A stretch of 33,724 nucleotides of DNA, from assembly GCA_030429365.1 (NCBI GenBank), contig JAUIEW010000021.1, forward strand, positions 1 through 33,724. The letters are read 5' to 3'. Source of the stretch: Phycisphaerae bacterium. Lineage in GTDB: Bacteria; Planctomycetota; Phycisphaerae; UBA1845. Each line of letters starts with the position of its first letter. The stretch's first letter is position 1. This document shows, one piece after another, positions 26,799 to 33,724 of the stretch. Under the pieces are notes generated by a model that had not been told where the DNA came from, did no database searches, and saw only the letters and a program-made list of their open reading frames with translations. A program made the position numbers and the translations under genes.

Positions 26799-26826
26799 TT
26801 GATCTGTCTGTAACGTAGTGTACACT
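26799..26826 (+). promoter_or_regulatory. Putative promoter of the RpiR-type regulator gene
   Basis: A -35 box TTGATC (26799-26804) and a -10 box TACACT (26821-26826) are separated by 16 bases. The -10 box lies inside the palindrome, which fits autoregulation. The ribosome binding site AAAGGGGG at 26855-26862 follows, five bases before the TTG start codon. Confidence 0.4.
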
Positions 26827-26829
26827 ACG
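26814..26829. promoter_or_regulatory. 16-bp perfect palindrome, likely operator for the RpiR-type regulator
   Basis: CGTAGTGTACACTACG is a perfect inverted repeat in the 103-base gap between the divergent aminomutase and regulator genes. It covers the candidate -10 boxes of both promoters (TACACT on each strand, created by the palindrome itself), so a bound protein would block both. The neighbouring RpiR-type protein is the obvious ligand. Binding itself is inference. Confidence 0.65.
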
Positions 26830-26844
26830 AGCGTGGAATTGCAA
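26817..26844 (-). promoter_or_regulatory. Putative promoter of the aminomutase operon
   Basis: On the minus strand, TTGCAA (26844-26839) and TACACT (26822-26817) are separated by 16 bases, the same geometry as the plus-strand promoter. The two promoters overlap face to face through the palindrome. The predicted leader to the ATG is about 45 bases. Confidence 0.4.
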
Positions 26845-26867
26845 CAAAATGACCAAAGGGGGAATCC

Positions 26868-27716
26868 TTGTCGATTCAGGATCTCATTGCAGCCGCGGGC
26901 GACCGTCTGACACCTACCGATCGACGGATCGCAGAGGCGGTGGTTGAAAATCCGACCCTGGTGGCGTTTGGGACCGTATCGGACCTGGCCGACCATGTGG
27001 GAACGAGTCGACCTTCGATCGTCCGGTTTGCGACGAAGCTGGGGTTCAAGGGGTACTCGGACCTTCAAACGCACGAACGCAATCAGGTTTCGAATCAACT
27101 CGCCAGACCGAGCCACCGAATCCGACAGCATCAGGAGACGGGACCGCTACGTCGCTCGATACACGGGGCGATCGATGACGTGTTTGAGTCCCTCACCGAT
27201 GAGCGGCTGAACGCGCTGGTCAAACCGATGGTCGATGCGTCTCATGTTTGGGTCCTTTCCGGTGAGACGTCGATGGCCGGTGCGCACAAACTTTACACGG
27301 GATTGTCCATCCTCCGCCCCAATGTACGGTTGATGACCGAGTTTGAGATGGGGCGGGAACTGGTGGGGGCCCGCGCCGGCGAAGCGGCGATCGTATTCGA
27401 TTTCAGTCGATACCGGCGGCATTCGATCAGCGTTACGCAAGCGCTGGCGGATGCGGGCGTTACGATCCTGGCGATCACGGATGGGCCGCTATCCCCGCTC
27501 GCGCGGATGTCGCATGCTTGTGGCTATCTGAAGATTCCAGCGGTCGGGCCGTTTGACAGTTCGGTGCCTTCTGTTGTTGCGGCAGAACTCGTCGTTGCGC
27601 GCGCCGCAGTATTGCTGGGTGATGGGGCGCGCGAACGAATTGATCGGTTGGAATCTCTGTGGCAGGCGACAGGCATCTTCTTCGACGGTGAGCGAGGAAC
27701 CTCTAACGAAGCATAA
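26868..27716 (+). CDS. MurR/RpiR family transcriptional regulator (HTH + SIS domain)
   Basis: 282 residues starting at TTG 26868, with AAAGGGGG five bases upstream. The N-terminal HTH (about 1-78) has LTPTDRRIAEAVVENP, then VSDLADHVGTSRPSIVRFATKLGFKGYSDLQ, the RpiR signature. The SIS domain covers about 120-260 (VWVLSGETSMAGAHKL, EAAIVFDFSRYRRHSISVTQALADAG, ILAITDGPLSPLA). RpiR proteins usually sense phosphosugars through the SIS domain; here the neighbours are amino acid and CoA enzymes, so the ligand may be a pathway intermediate instead. The gene is divergent from the aminomutase operon across a perfect palindrome and is the likely local regulator. Confidence 0.94.
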   Translation: MSIQDLIAAAGDRLTPTDRRIAEAVVENPTLVAFGTVSDLADHVGTSRPSIVRFATKLGFKGYSDLQTHERNQVSNQLARPSHRIRQHQETGPLRRSIHGAIDDVFESLTDERLNALVKPMVDASHVWVLSGETSMAGAHKLYTGLSILRPNVRLMTEFEMGRELVGARAGEAAIVFDFSRYRRHSISVTQALADAGVTILAITDGPLSPLARMSHACGYLKIPAVGPFDSSVPSVVAAELVVARAAVLLGDGARERIDRLESLWQATGIFFDGERGTSNEA

Positions 27717-27791
27717 CATCCACTATAAGGGAATCGACTCCGGCTGACAGCGGCCACTATCGTGCGCGCTGTGATCGTTCAATAAGCCAAA

Positions 27792-27824
27792 CAGGCTCCG
27801 TGGGGCGTATTGCCTCGGAGCCTG
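27792..27824 (-). terminator. Stem-loop, probable terminator for the DUF2202 gene
   Basis: CAGGCTCCG and CGGAGCCTG form a perfect 9-bp stem around a 15-base loop, about 75 bases beyond the DUF2202 stop. On the minus strand the stem is followed by TTTGGCTTATT, on the plus strand by no T-run, so it suits the minus-strand gene. It lies between convergent genes and may also shield the RpiR transcript. Confidence 0.55.
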
Positions 27825-27899
27825 CCTATGGATCGCAACTTGCAAGTCTTGGCGGATGAGCTTTTTGTTCCACCGCGAATCACGCTTCGAGTCGCCGAC

Positions 27900-28967
27900 T
27901 CAATTGCCGTACCACTCCCGCGCTCGCTGGCGCTTCATCGGCTGCCACTGGTTCTGTCGGCGCTGCTGTTGAATTTGCAGACCTTGTGGTCCTTGCGGGC
28001 CGCCTTGGGAACCATCGATGATGGCGTCGAATTCATCCTGTGTGAGGAATTCCGGCGTATAGGTCTCGCCTTGTGCCGTCAGCAGTCGCACGAACGCTTT
28101 CAAGTGGTTGCAGGAGCCAGATTCAAGGTTTTCGAAGACTCGTACGACGCAGAAGCAGTCGACTTCGTTCAATGCGTTTCGCAGGTCGATAATGTCGAGG
28201 TCTTCGATGTACGCGCCAACGGTGAGGGCGCCCACCTGCGACGCCGATCCCTGTGCGACCAATTGCGTGTACAAATCATTAAGCGCAGGGTTGGTGAACA
28301 CGCCTGGCGTATCGTCCACGACCGGGTCGACGAGTTCGTACGTGTCAATAAGTGCCTTGATCGCATCCATGTGCTTCTGCTCGGAACGGCTGATGTTGTC
28401 GAATACCCGCACTCCCCAGAGATCAAACATGGCCAAGTATACGTCCCGGGCGAGTTTCTCCTCCTCGCGCATGAACAGGATGTGGGCGATTTCAACATCG
28501 GTGAGCGTTTGCACTTGAATCAATCGAGATTGCGAAACCGCCGCTGGATCCGACAGCACAAGTGAATTGCCGTTTTGCTTGGGCGGGGCTGGATCGGCGA
28601 TCACCCGAATGGAATCGGCGCCTTCAAAGGCCAAGCCCTGGTTGGTGAATCCGCTCAATACGAGTGTGGCAACGCCCGGCGCAACGATGGCCTCGACTTC
28701 ATCCTGGTGGAATTTGGCAACCAGATGGCCCAAGGCGTCTGACTTGGTCAGATAGGGCGCGATACCGCTAAGTTCAACCGTGTCGCGCTGCACAGCGCTT
28801 AGTGCGATGTCGGTATGCACGGTGACAGCCGCGCCTTTGTCCAATCCCAAGACGATATTGCTCGGGGAAATCTGCACGTCGATATGCACTGTGTCGTCGG
28901 CGATTGCGCCAGCAGCAAAAGTCACTGCAATCACTGGCGCTGCCAAGAGAATCATTCTGCGAATCAT
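27900..28967 (-). CDS. Secreted DUF2202 (ferritin-like) protein with N-terminal beta domain
   Basis: 355 residues from ATG 28967, which has a perfect AGGAGG seven bases upstream; the frame runs further up but that start is clearly right. A signal peptide (about 1-24, ending AGAIADD) exports it. Residues about 27-125 look like an Ig/cohesin-like beta module (VHIDVQISPSNIVLGLDKG, LVLSGFTNQGLAFEGADSIRVI). The DUF2202 domain spans about 150-315, with ferritin-like helices: REEEKLARDVYLAMFDLWG, SRSEQKHMDAIKALIDTY, GAYIEDLDIIDLRNAL, and CNHLKAFVRLL. The Glu and His residues in these helices could hold a di-metal centre, as proposed for this superfamily. A Gln/Pro-rich tail ends it. The function of DUF2202 is unproven. 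It follows the histidine kinase gene by 281 bases. Confidence 0.9.
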   Translation of the reverse strand: MIRRMILLAAPVIAVTFAAGAIADDTVHIDVQISPSNIVLGLDKGAAVTVHTDIALSAVQRDTVELSGIAPYLTKSDALGHLVAKFHQDEVEAIVAPGVATLVLSGFTNQGLAFEGADSIRVIADPAPPKQNGNSLVLSDPAAVSQSRLIQVQTLTDVEIAHILFMREEEKLARDVYLAMFDLWGVRVFDNISRSEQKHMDAIKALIDTYELVDPVVDDTPGVFTNPALNDLYTQLVAQGSASQVGALTVGAYIEDLDIIDLRNALNEVDCFCVVRVFENLESGSCNHLKAFVRLLTAQGETYTPEFLTQDEFDAIIDGSQGGPQGPQGLQIQQQRRQNQWQPMKRQRAREWYGN

Positions 28968-29248
28968 TTCAGAACCTCCTTTGTATGATGGACGCATTGG
29001 AAGCGCATTTGCGAACTGCGCTTTGGCGAAGCAAGACGTCTGCTCTCTGGGCCCTCCCAGACCAACTTGGTGATGAAGCAATATGACATTCAGAGCAACA
29101 ATCGCGCGCGTCGCAGTCTTCTTGCCGTCGGGCAATTCCAACTTGGAATCGCTCGACCAGAATTAAGAATAGCCTTGGGATTTCGCCGGTGCAGAGTTGC
29201 TTAAAGGGGATTAAGGCCCTGAGAGTACGACGCGTACGAAGAGGTTCG
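28968..29248. other. Upstream region of the DUF2202 gene
   Basis: 281 bases between the histidine kinase stop and the DUF2202 start, on the minus strand. It contains the AGGAGG site and presumably the DUF2202 promoter. No gene, strong hairpin or consensus promoter is apparent. The gap is large compared with the 19-45 base spacing further up, so the DUF2202 gene may have its own transcript. Confidence 0.4.
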
Positions 29249-31141
29249 CTACGTATTGGGATGCGTCGATGACCGCGTTGGTTCAGATCCATTCAACAGA
29301 CGCGCCGCTTGGGGAATTTCCGGCAGGTATACGCGTACGGTCGTGCCATTGCCCGGTGCACTTTCGATTTGTACAAACCCTCCCGCGTGGTTGACGGCCG
29401 CGTAGACAACTGCCAGCCCCATCCCGCGTGGTCCGGAGTCCGAGCGAGGCTTGGTCGAATACAGCGGCTCGAATACGTGTTCAAGCGCGGCCGGATCGAT
29501 TCCCTTTCCCGTGTCAGCAATGGACAGCAGCATGTGTGGCGTGGGCGGTCGATCTGTCAGGGGATGGGCAAACGATGCACGGATCACTGACACATCGATG
29601 GCGCCACCGTCGGGCATCGCGTCGATCGCGTTGTAGATCAAATTGAGTACGATCTGAGTCAAATGGTCGCGATCCATCAACACACAGCCGCCCGGCTCAC
29701 CGCTGACGTTGATGTCGATGCCTTCAAAAAGATCGTCGTCGAGCGCATCAAGGATAATTCGAACCGTTTCCGCCAGTTGGACCGATTCGGGTTCACCCTC
29801 ATCCGCAGCTGAAAATCGAGTCAACCGACGTGAAAGGTTGGCAGCTTGTCTACATGCCTCAATCGCCGTGGTGGCCCGCTCGATTGTTTCCGTTTGTTCG
29901 GCAGTCTCGCGAATGCCATCAAGCGACACTTGTGCGCTGTGCAGAAGATTCTTGAAGTCATGGGCGATTCCCCGTGCGAAATTCACCGCTGCTTCCATGG
30001 TGTCAGCTCGCCTAGCCGTCTTCTGGAGGTTGTGCCGCTCGGTTACGTTTCGAAAAACGATGGCCACAAAGGGCTCGGCTGCGTAGTGCACGCGGTAGGC
30101 GACGACGTCGACCGGAATGACTTGCCCTTCTGTCGTCGTGATCGTGACATCCGAATACCGAAGCGGGTTGGGCGTTTCCAGTACTTTCACAACGAGGTCT
30201 TTGAAACCGAGTCCATGAAGCTGCCAGTCGGGCCAGATCTCGAACACATTCTGTCCCGCACAGTTTTGGTGAGACGAAACAATAAGGTTCGTGTCGCCGC
30301 TATGGCACTCCTGTATGTCGCCAGATCGATCACAGATGACCACCGTATCGCGAAGATTCTCAAAGAGTCCCTGATACTTGCGCTGGGAACGATAGAGTGC
30401 TGCGGCCATCCCGTTCATCGTGTCCGCCAACTCGCCCAACTCGTCACGCACAGGTAGTTCAACGCGATGATCCAGCGCACCGCCCGCAAACGTCTGGGCA
30501 GCCGCCTGCAGCTTCTTGATCGGCTGCACCAGGCGTCGGCGAACGATGAGCATGCCTGTCACGACGAGCGCCACGCCAGCGATTCCGATCAGCGCTGCGA
30601 GAGCCAGCAACTTCGAATCGCGATCGAGCAACTCCAGGCTTCCGGCTTGCCGACTCGCCTCGATCGCCTGATGCATCTTTCCCAATTCTGTGTCGATCGG
30701 GCCAAGCAACTCACTTTCGACATCTGTTTTGAACAGGGCCTGCGCCGCGGCAAGGTCATGATTTTGCACGTGCGCCAGGATGCGATTGATACGGCTCTGC
30801 AGTCGTGCGATCGAGTCAGCGAACTCGTCGCGCTTTCGTGAGCCGCGCACGGACGCATACTGGGCGACGTCGCGCAATCGCGTCAGCGTGCTCTCAACTT
30901 CCGCTTCGAATTCCTCGTCGGGCGATCGGGTCCCCGAGATCAGTTCATGCAGATGTACGTCAAGCGTCTGCAGGTCGCCGCGACAACTGTCGACGTGGCC
31001 AATCTCACTGGTGTGTTGTTCAAAATGGAGCGCCGCCCGGCGCACCTGGAACCGGACCGCGTAAACGGTCGCGACGGCCGCGGCGAGGGCGAACACCGCA
31101 AAGGCTGCGTGTACCCAGATCAACCGCTTCCTTAGGGACAT
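29249..31141 (-). CDS. Membrane sensor histidine kinase (sensor loop, HAMP, PAS, HisKA-like, HATPase)
   Basis: 630 residues. Two membrane helices (about 8-28 and 178-200) enclose a helical periplasmic sensor of about 145 residues with four-helix-bundle character. HAMP follows (about 201-253; RRRLVQPIKKLQAAAQTFAGG), then a PAS domain (about 255-368; GLFENLRDTVVICDRSGDI to FVAIVFRNVTER). The phosphoacceptor is His394 in ARGIAHDFKNLLHS. The ATPase domain has the N box (NLIYNAIDAM, Asn504), G1 (IADTGKGI) and G2 (GPRGMGLAVVYAAV). All catalytic parts are intact; no receiver domain is fused. The start lies 19 bases after the prepilin stop. The partner may be the OmpR-type response regulator at the right edge, two genes upstream, which would make this an operon split by two exported proteins. 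Confidence 0.95.
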   Translation of the reverse strand: MSLRKRLIWVHAAFAVFALAAAVATVYAVRFQVRRAALHFEQHTSEIGHVDSCRGDLQTLDVHLHELISGTRSPDEEFEAEVESTLTRLRDVAQYASVRGSRKRDEFADSIARLQSRINRILAHVQNHDLAAAQALFKTDVESELLGPIDTELGKMHQAIEASRQAGSLELLDRDSKLLALAALIGIAGVALVVTGMLIVRRRLVQPIKKLQAAAQTFAGGALDHRVELPVRDELGELADTMNGMAAALYRSQRKYQGLFENLRDTVVICDRSGDIQECHSGDTNLIVSSHQNCAGQNVFEIWPDWQLHGLGFKDLVVKVLETPNPLRYSDVTITTTEGQVIPVDVVAYRVHYAAEPFVAIVFRNVTERHNLQKTARRADTMEAAVNFARGIAHDFKNLLHSAQVSLDGIRETAEQTETIERATTAIEACRQAANLSRRLTRFSAADEGEPESVQLAETVRIILDALDDDLFEGIDINVSGEPGGCVLMDRDHLTQIVLNLIYNAIDAMPDGGAIDVSVIRASFAHPLTDRPPTPHMLLSIADTGKGIDPAALEHVFEPLYSTKPRSDSGPRGMGLAVVYAAVNHAGGFVQIESAPGNGTTVRVYLPEIPQAARLLNGSEPTRSSTHPNT

Positions 31142-31160
31142 GAAGAATCACTCGTAAACG

Positions 31161-32003
31161 CTAGTCGCCAACCTGTGCGGCGTATGACCAATTCCAGACT
31201 TCGGTTTCTGGTTTGGTACTTGAGAGGACGTGTCCGCCGACGAAGGCGACGTTGGTTTGACCGGAATGTCGCTTGCTGGGCATCCAGAATCGGTCGGCGT
31301 CAAAAGGGTCACCGGGTGATTGAATCGAAGGCGCGATGTAAAATGGATCGGCGCCCTTGGCAGCAACTGCGTCACCATCCACATCCATCACCAAGGGTAC
31401 GTACGGCCGATTCAGAATGCTGTTTTGCACGCTCGTGACCGACACCGGTGCCAGCACGGTTGTGCTTCCGAGATTCAACGTTCCTCGATATAGACGCATG
31501 TTGAACGCGATGGATATCCCCGCAGGGGGGCTTAGTGACTGACTCCCACATGGAAAACCTTTACGCTTTTCCAGTCGCTTTGCGGAGCCAGCCGGACACA
31601 TGGTGATTTGCTTTCCGATCTGAAGCGTTCCGGTTGGCTGATCCTTTTGATCCCAGAATTCGTCCAGGCGGTAAAGTTGATCTTGGAAATCATTGATGTG
31701 GAATCGATTCGGTCCCAACGACTCGCTGTCACCTTGTCCAGTCGCCGAAGTGCCGTCAGCAAAATACTGAAACTCGACGGTGATGTTACGCAGATTCGCC
31801 GAGCAGTGTAGTTTCCGGGCTTGTCCGCGAACCGATCGAAGAGCCGGAAGGAGTATGCTGATCAAAATGGCAATGACTGTCAGAACGACGAGTAATTCGA
31901 CCAAGGTGAATGCACGTGCACTTCGCGGAGCGGCGTTCTGCGCGCCGTAATGCTCTGGCTTGCTGTGCCAAGATTTAACGGGCAAGCAATGCATGCCTCG
32001 CAT
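31161..32003 (-). CDS. Type IV prepilin-like protein with N-terminal cleavage/methylation motif (planctomycete secreted type)
   Basis: 280 residues. After a basic leader of 31 residues, the prepilin signal reads RAFTLVELLVVLTVIAILISILLPAL: cleavage would fall between Ala31 and Phe32, with Glu36 at position +5. The residue before the cut is Ala rather than the usual Gly. The globular part has several Cys (CSANLRN, MCPAGSAK, FPCGSQS) and ends with RHSGQTNVAFVGGHV, a variant of the H-x-G-x-N-x-x-F-x-DGH motif of the many planctomycete prepilin-like proteins, with GGH instead of DGH. These proteins are secretion-linked, possibly fibre or surface components. ATG 32003 has GGGAG four bases upstream; ATG 31994 is an alternative. 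It lies 45 bases after the dockerin-like gene and 19 before the kinase. Confidence 0.93.
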   Translation of the reverse strand: MRGMHCLPVKSWHSKPEHYGAQNAAPRSARAFTLVELLVVLTVIAILISILLPALRSVRGQARKLHCSANLRNITVEFQYFADGTSATGQGDSESLGPNRFHINDFQDQLYRLDEFWDQKDQPTGTLQIGKQITMCPAGSAKRLEKRKGFPCGSQSLSPPAGISIAFNMRLYRGTLNLGSTTVLAPVSVTSVQNSILNRPYVPLVMDVDGDAVAAKGADPFYIAPSIQSPGDPFDADRFWMPSKRHSGQTNVAFVGGHVLSSTKPETEVWNWSYAAQVGD

Positions 32004-32048
32004 TGTACTCCCAACCGCATTGGTTACGAAAGGTTTGGTTTTCAGGAT

Positions 32049-33611
32049 TCAGTAATCCATGGGGCCTGTCAGTACGTTTGCAAACCACTCGGCGTCATTC
32101 TGATCGATGGTTTGGTCAGCGTTTAGATCGAACAGCGGACAATCCCCAAGCAATTCCAACTCACCAAAGCACCGCTGAAACTGAGCGAAATCACTCAAGT
32201 CTACATCACCATCATCGTCTCCATCTCCCACATCGGACACGAGCAAGACATCGACTGGGCCAATTACCCCATCGTGGTTCGTGTCAAAAACTGAAAATCC
32301 TTCGGCGAAATTACTGAGCACGACCATTCCATCGAACGTGCCGTCATCTCCATCGTGCTCGCTGATTTCACTGTTGATTTCATCGGCATCATCCTCACTT
32401 GCTCCGTATTCGCCGTTGACGTCCCCCCGAATCGGATTGGGATACACGTCGGTCCATACGAAATACCCTCCAAGATTCGTGTACGCAGAACCCAGAAGGG
32501 CCGTCATCCGCCATTCGGTCGCATCGAGATACTGCCCGGGTGTTTTGTCATCCCAAGGCAGTATGAGAATTTCGTCGGGCATTCCGGTTGGAAACAATTC
32601 CACGACTTCGGCGCTGATGACTAGATCGCGAAGCGCTTCGTTGACCGAAGCTTGATCGCTGGGGTTATGATTCATCGGTTCCGGTTGCATTCCATGCTGG
32701 GCGGCGGCGCCGCCATTGGTCAATGGAAACACAAGCGAAATCAATGTCTGGTCAGACGTACAATCGTGAGCGAATCGGACCGTAGATTCAGGGGCGTATT
32801 CACCGGGGACAGTTCCACCGGCTGCGATGCTGAATGGCTCAAAGCCGTGCGCCCGATGGAACCATTCGCCGTCAATGATCCACTCCTCGTCGATTTCAAA
32901 ATCAAGGTCGCCATCTCCGGCGATTTCGATGACATCGGCATCTCCAAAGAGGCCGCCTAAGAATGCCAGGTGAAACTCTTCGCCGTGTCGTTCGACGTAT
33001 GGCTTGGTCGAGAAGTTGCCATCAAAATCTGAGTCGCTCGCAGCCTGACGATCGTGAAAGGCGTCGCCACCAAGCAAACCACCAAACCGAGCGACGTTGC
33101 CCAGGAATCGAAATTCCGGTGCATCCACTTCTCCCCCGGATTCAAAGTCGTCGTCCATGTCGATTTCGATGAATCCGTACACTGGATGTTGACCATAACG
33201 AAATGGATCGAAGCTGGAGAAGTCATTCGGCCCGGGCGGATTGATCAGACCGTCAACGGTTACGTCCAATCGAAAGAACACACCGCCGGCGGTGAATGAC
33301 CCATCAAACAAATCGACTTGCGGATTGTTGGGCGTCCAGCGCCCCGTTTCAATGCTGACGAGTTCGACCAAATGGTGAAGATCCGGATCGTACAGACCGA
33401 TCTCTCCGGGATCGGTAGGCCGCGGGGCAACGTCATACGGTGGATCCGTCAACAGTTGCGATAGATCGGACGGTTGGGCTTGCAATGGTGACACGTCCAA
33501 CGCAACCATGACCAGGGCAATTGCTATCGTGATGTGCGCGCAAAGCATCCGGCCTCGGACGTGCCGAAGAATCAATTGAATTGGGATGGTCCAAGACGCA
33601 TTCATTCTCAT
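32049..33611 (-). CDS. Secreted protein with C-terminal dockerin/EF-hand-like calcium-binding repeats
   Basis: 520 residues from ATG 33611, whose first base is the last base of the upstream response regulator stop (TGATG); no ribosome binding site is seen, so it is probably translated by coupling. A long basic leader and hydrophobic run (about 20-46, ending LQAQPSD) act as signal peptide. The body is acidic with repeated Asp/Gly/Phe-rich beta stretches and no family I recognise. The C-terminus carries several Asp-rich loops: DTNHDGVIGPVDVLL, DGDDDGDVDLSDFAQFQRCFG, and DLNADQTIDQNDAEWFANVLTGP, the pattern of planctomycete dockerin type I modules. It is probably an extracellular calcium-binding surface protein. 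Two exported proteins between a response regulator and a kinase is unusual. Confidence 0.88.
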   Translation of the reverse strand: MRMNASWTIPIQLILRHVRGRMLCAHITIAIALVMVALDVSPLQAQPSDLSQLLTDPPYDVAPRPTDPGEIGLYDPDLHHLVELVSIETGRWTPNNPQVDLFDGSFTAGGVFFRLDVTVDGLINPPGPNDFSSFDPFRYGQHPVYGFIEIDMDDDFESGGEVDAPEFRFLGNVARFGGLLGGDAFHDRQAASDSDFDGNFSTKPYVERHGEEFHLAFLGGLFGDADVIEIAGDGDLDFEIDEEWIIDGEWFHRAHGFEPFSIAAGGTVPGEYAPESTVRFAHDCTSDQTLISLVFPLTNGGAAAQHGMQPEPMNHNPSDQASVNEALRDLVISAEVVELFPTGMPDEILILPWDDKTPGQYLDATEWRMTALLGSAYTNLGGYFVWTDVYPNPIRGDVNGEYGASEDDADEINSEISEHDGDDGTFDGMVVLSNFAEGFSVFDTNHDGVIGPVDVLLVSDVGDGDDDGDVDLSDFAQFQRCFGELELLGDCPLFDLNADQTIDQNDAEWFANVLTGPMDY

Positions 33612-33724
33612 CAAATCATAGGCGGTTCGGCGGCCAATACGTAGCCGAATCCTCGCACTGTATGGATGACTCGCGGTTTGATTCCCTGTTCAGTCTTGTT
33701 GCGCAGATAGTTGGTGTAGACTTG
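33611..33724 (-). CDS. OmpR/PhoB-type response regulator, C-terminal end (partial, runs off the right edge)
   Basis: The 37 visible residues, [20 protein letters not shown] and [17 protein letters not shown], are the recognition helix and wing of the OmpR winged-helix domain (V-x-x-x-LR-x-K and the IHTVRG-x-GYVL ending). The stop is TGA at 33613-33611. The receiver domain lies beyond the window. It overlaps the next gene by one base. Its likely sensor partner is the histidine kinase at 31141, unless another kinase lies outside. Confidence 0.9.
   Translation of the reverse strand, partial: QVYTNYLRNKTEQGIKPRVIHTVRGFGYVLAAEPPMI

Noticed and set aside
27810-28565. Plus-strand open frame of 251 codons
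   Set aside because: Antisense to the DUF2202 gene, which has a perfect ribosome binding site, signal peptide and family motifs.
1-33724. Phage, transposon, CRISPR or toxin-antitoxin island
   Set aside because: No integrase, transposase, repeat-spacer array, tRNA or small paired toxin gene could be found in any frame.

Overview
The window looks like chromosomal DNA of a free-living Planctomycetota bacterium. The evidence is a type IV prepilin-like protein of the planctomycete secreted type (32003-31161, minus), a secreted protein ending in paired Asp-rich dockerin/EF-hand-like loops and an LTGP motif (33611-32049, minus), a large load of regulators and efflux pumps, and moderately GC-rich sequence with frequent non-ATG starts. 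I saw no rRNA, tRNA, CRISPR array, integrase or transposase.

Layout. (1) 1-3920, stress and detoxification: a partial AraC-type regulator (minus), a lipoprotein-like VOC protein, an aldo/keto reductase, and a YCII/DGPF protein paired with an ECF42-type sigma factor. (2) 3960-15173, export: two RND adaptor+permease pairs on the minus strand, with a Uup-type ABC-F ATPase on the plus strand between them. (3) 15174-16125: about 950 bases with no convincing gene. (4) 16126-18659: a soluble PAS-containing chemoreceptor and CheW, separated by a strong hairpin. (5) 18787-20895, minus: a secreted glycoside hydrolase family 2 enzyme. (6) 21360-27716: a compact catabolic block. A KamA-like radical SAM aminomutase, two CoA-transferase subunits and a class III aminotransferase form a minus-strand operon with overlapping genes. 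A PcaF-like thiolase faces it tail to tail, and an RpiR-type regulator is divergent from it across a 16-bp perfect palindrome. (7) 27900-33724, all minus: the C-terminal end of an OmpR-type response regulator, a dockerin-like secreted protein, a prepilin-like protein and a histidine kinase lie nearly end to end, followed by a secreted DUF2202 ferritin-like protein.

The most interesting part is region 6. Read in chemical order, the genes spell out a route: alpha-amino acid to beta-amino acid (radical SAM aminomutase), to 3-oxoacid (class III transaminase resembling beta-amino acid transaminases), to 3-oxoacyl-CoA (PcaIJ-like CoA transferase), to acetyl-CoA plus a shortened acyl-CoA (PcaF-like thiolase), under RpiR-type control. 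By hand alignment, the aminomutase lacks the two aspartates that bind the lysine side chain in lysine 2,3-aminomutase and has an arginine at one of these sites. With the PcaIJF-like partners, this suggests an acidic substrate such as glutamate or 2-aminoadipate rather than lysine. The route and substrate are inference; the gene order, motifs and operator are visible in the sequence.

A second unusual arrangement is region 7, where a response regulator and a histidine kinase are separated by two exported structural-type proteins in one apparent operon.
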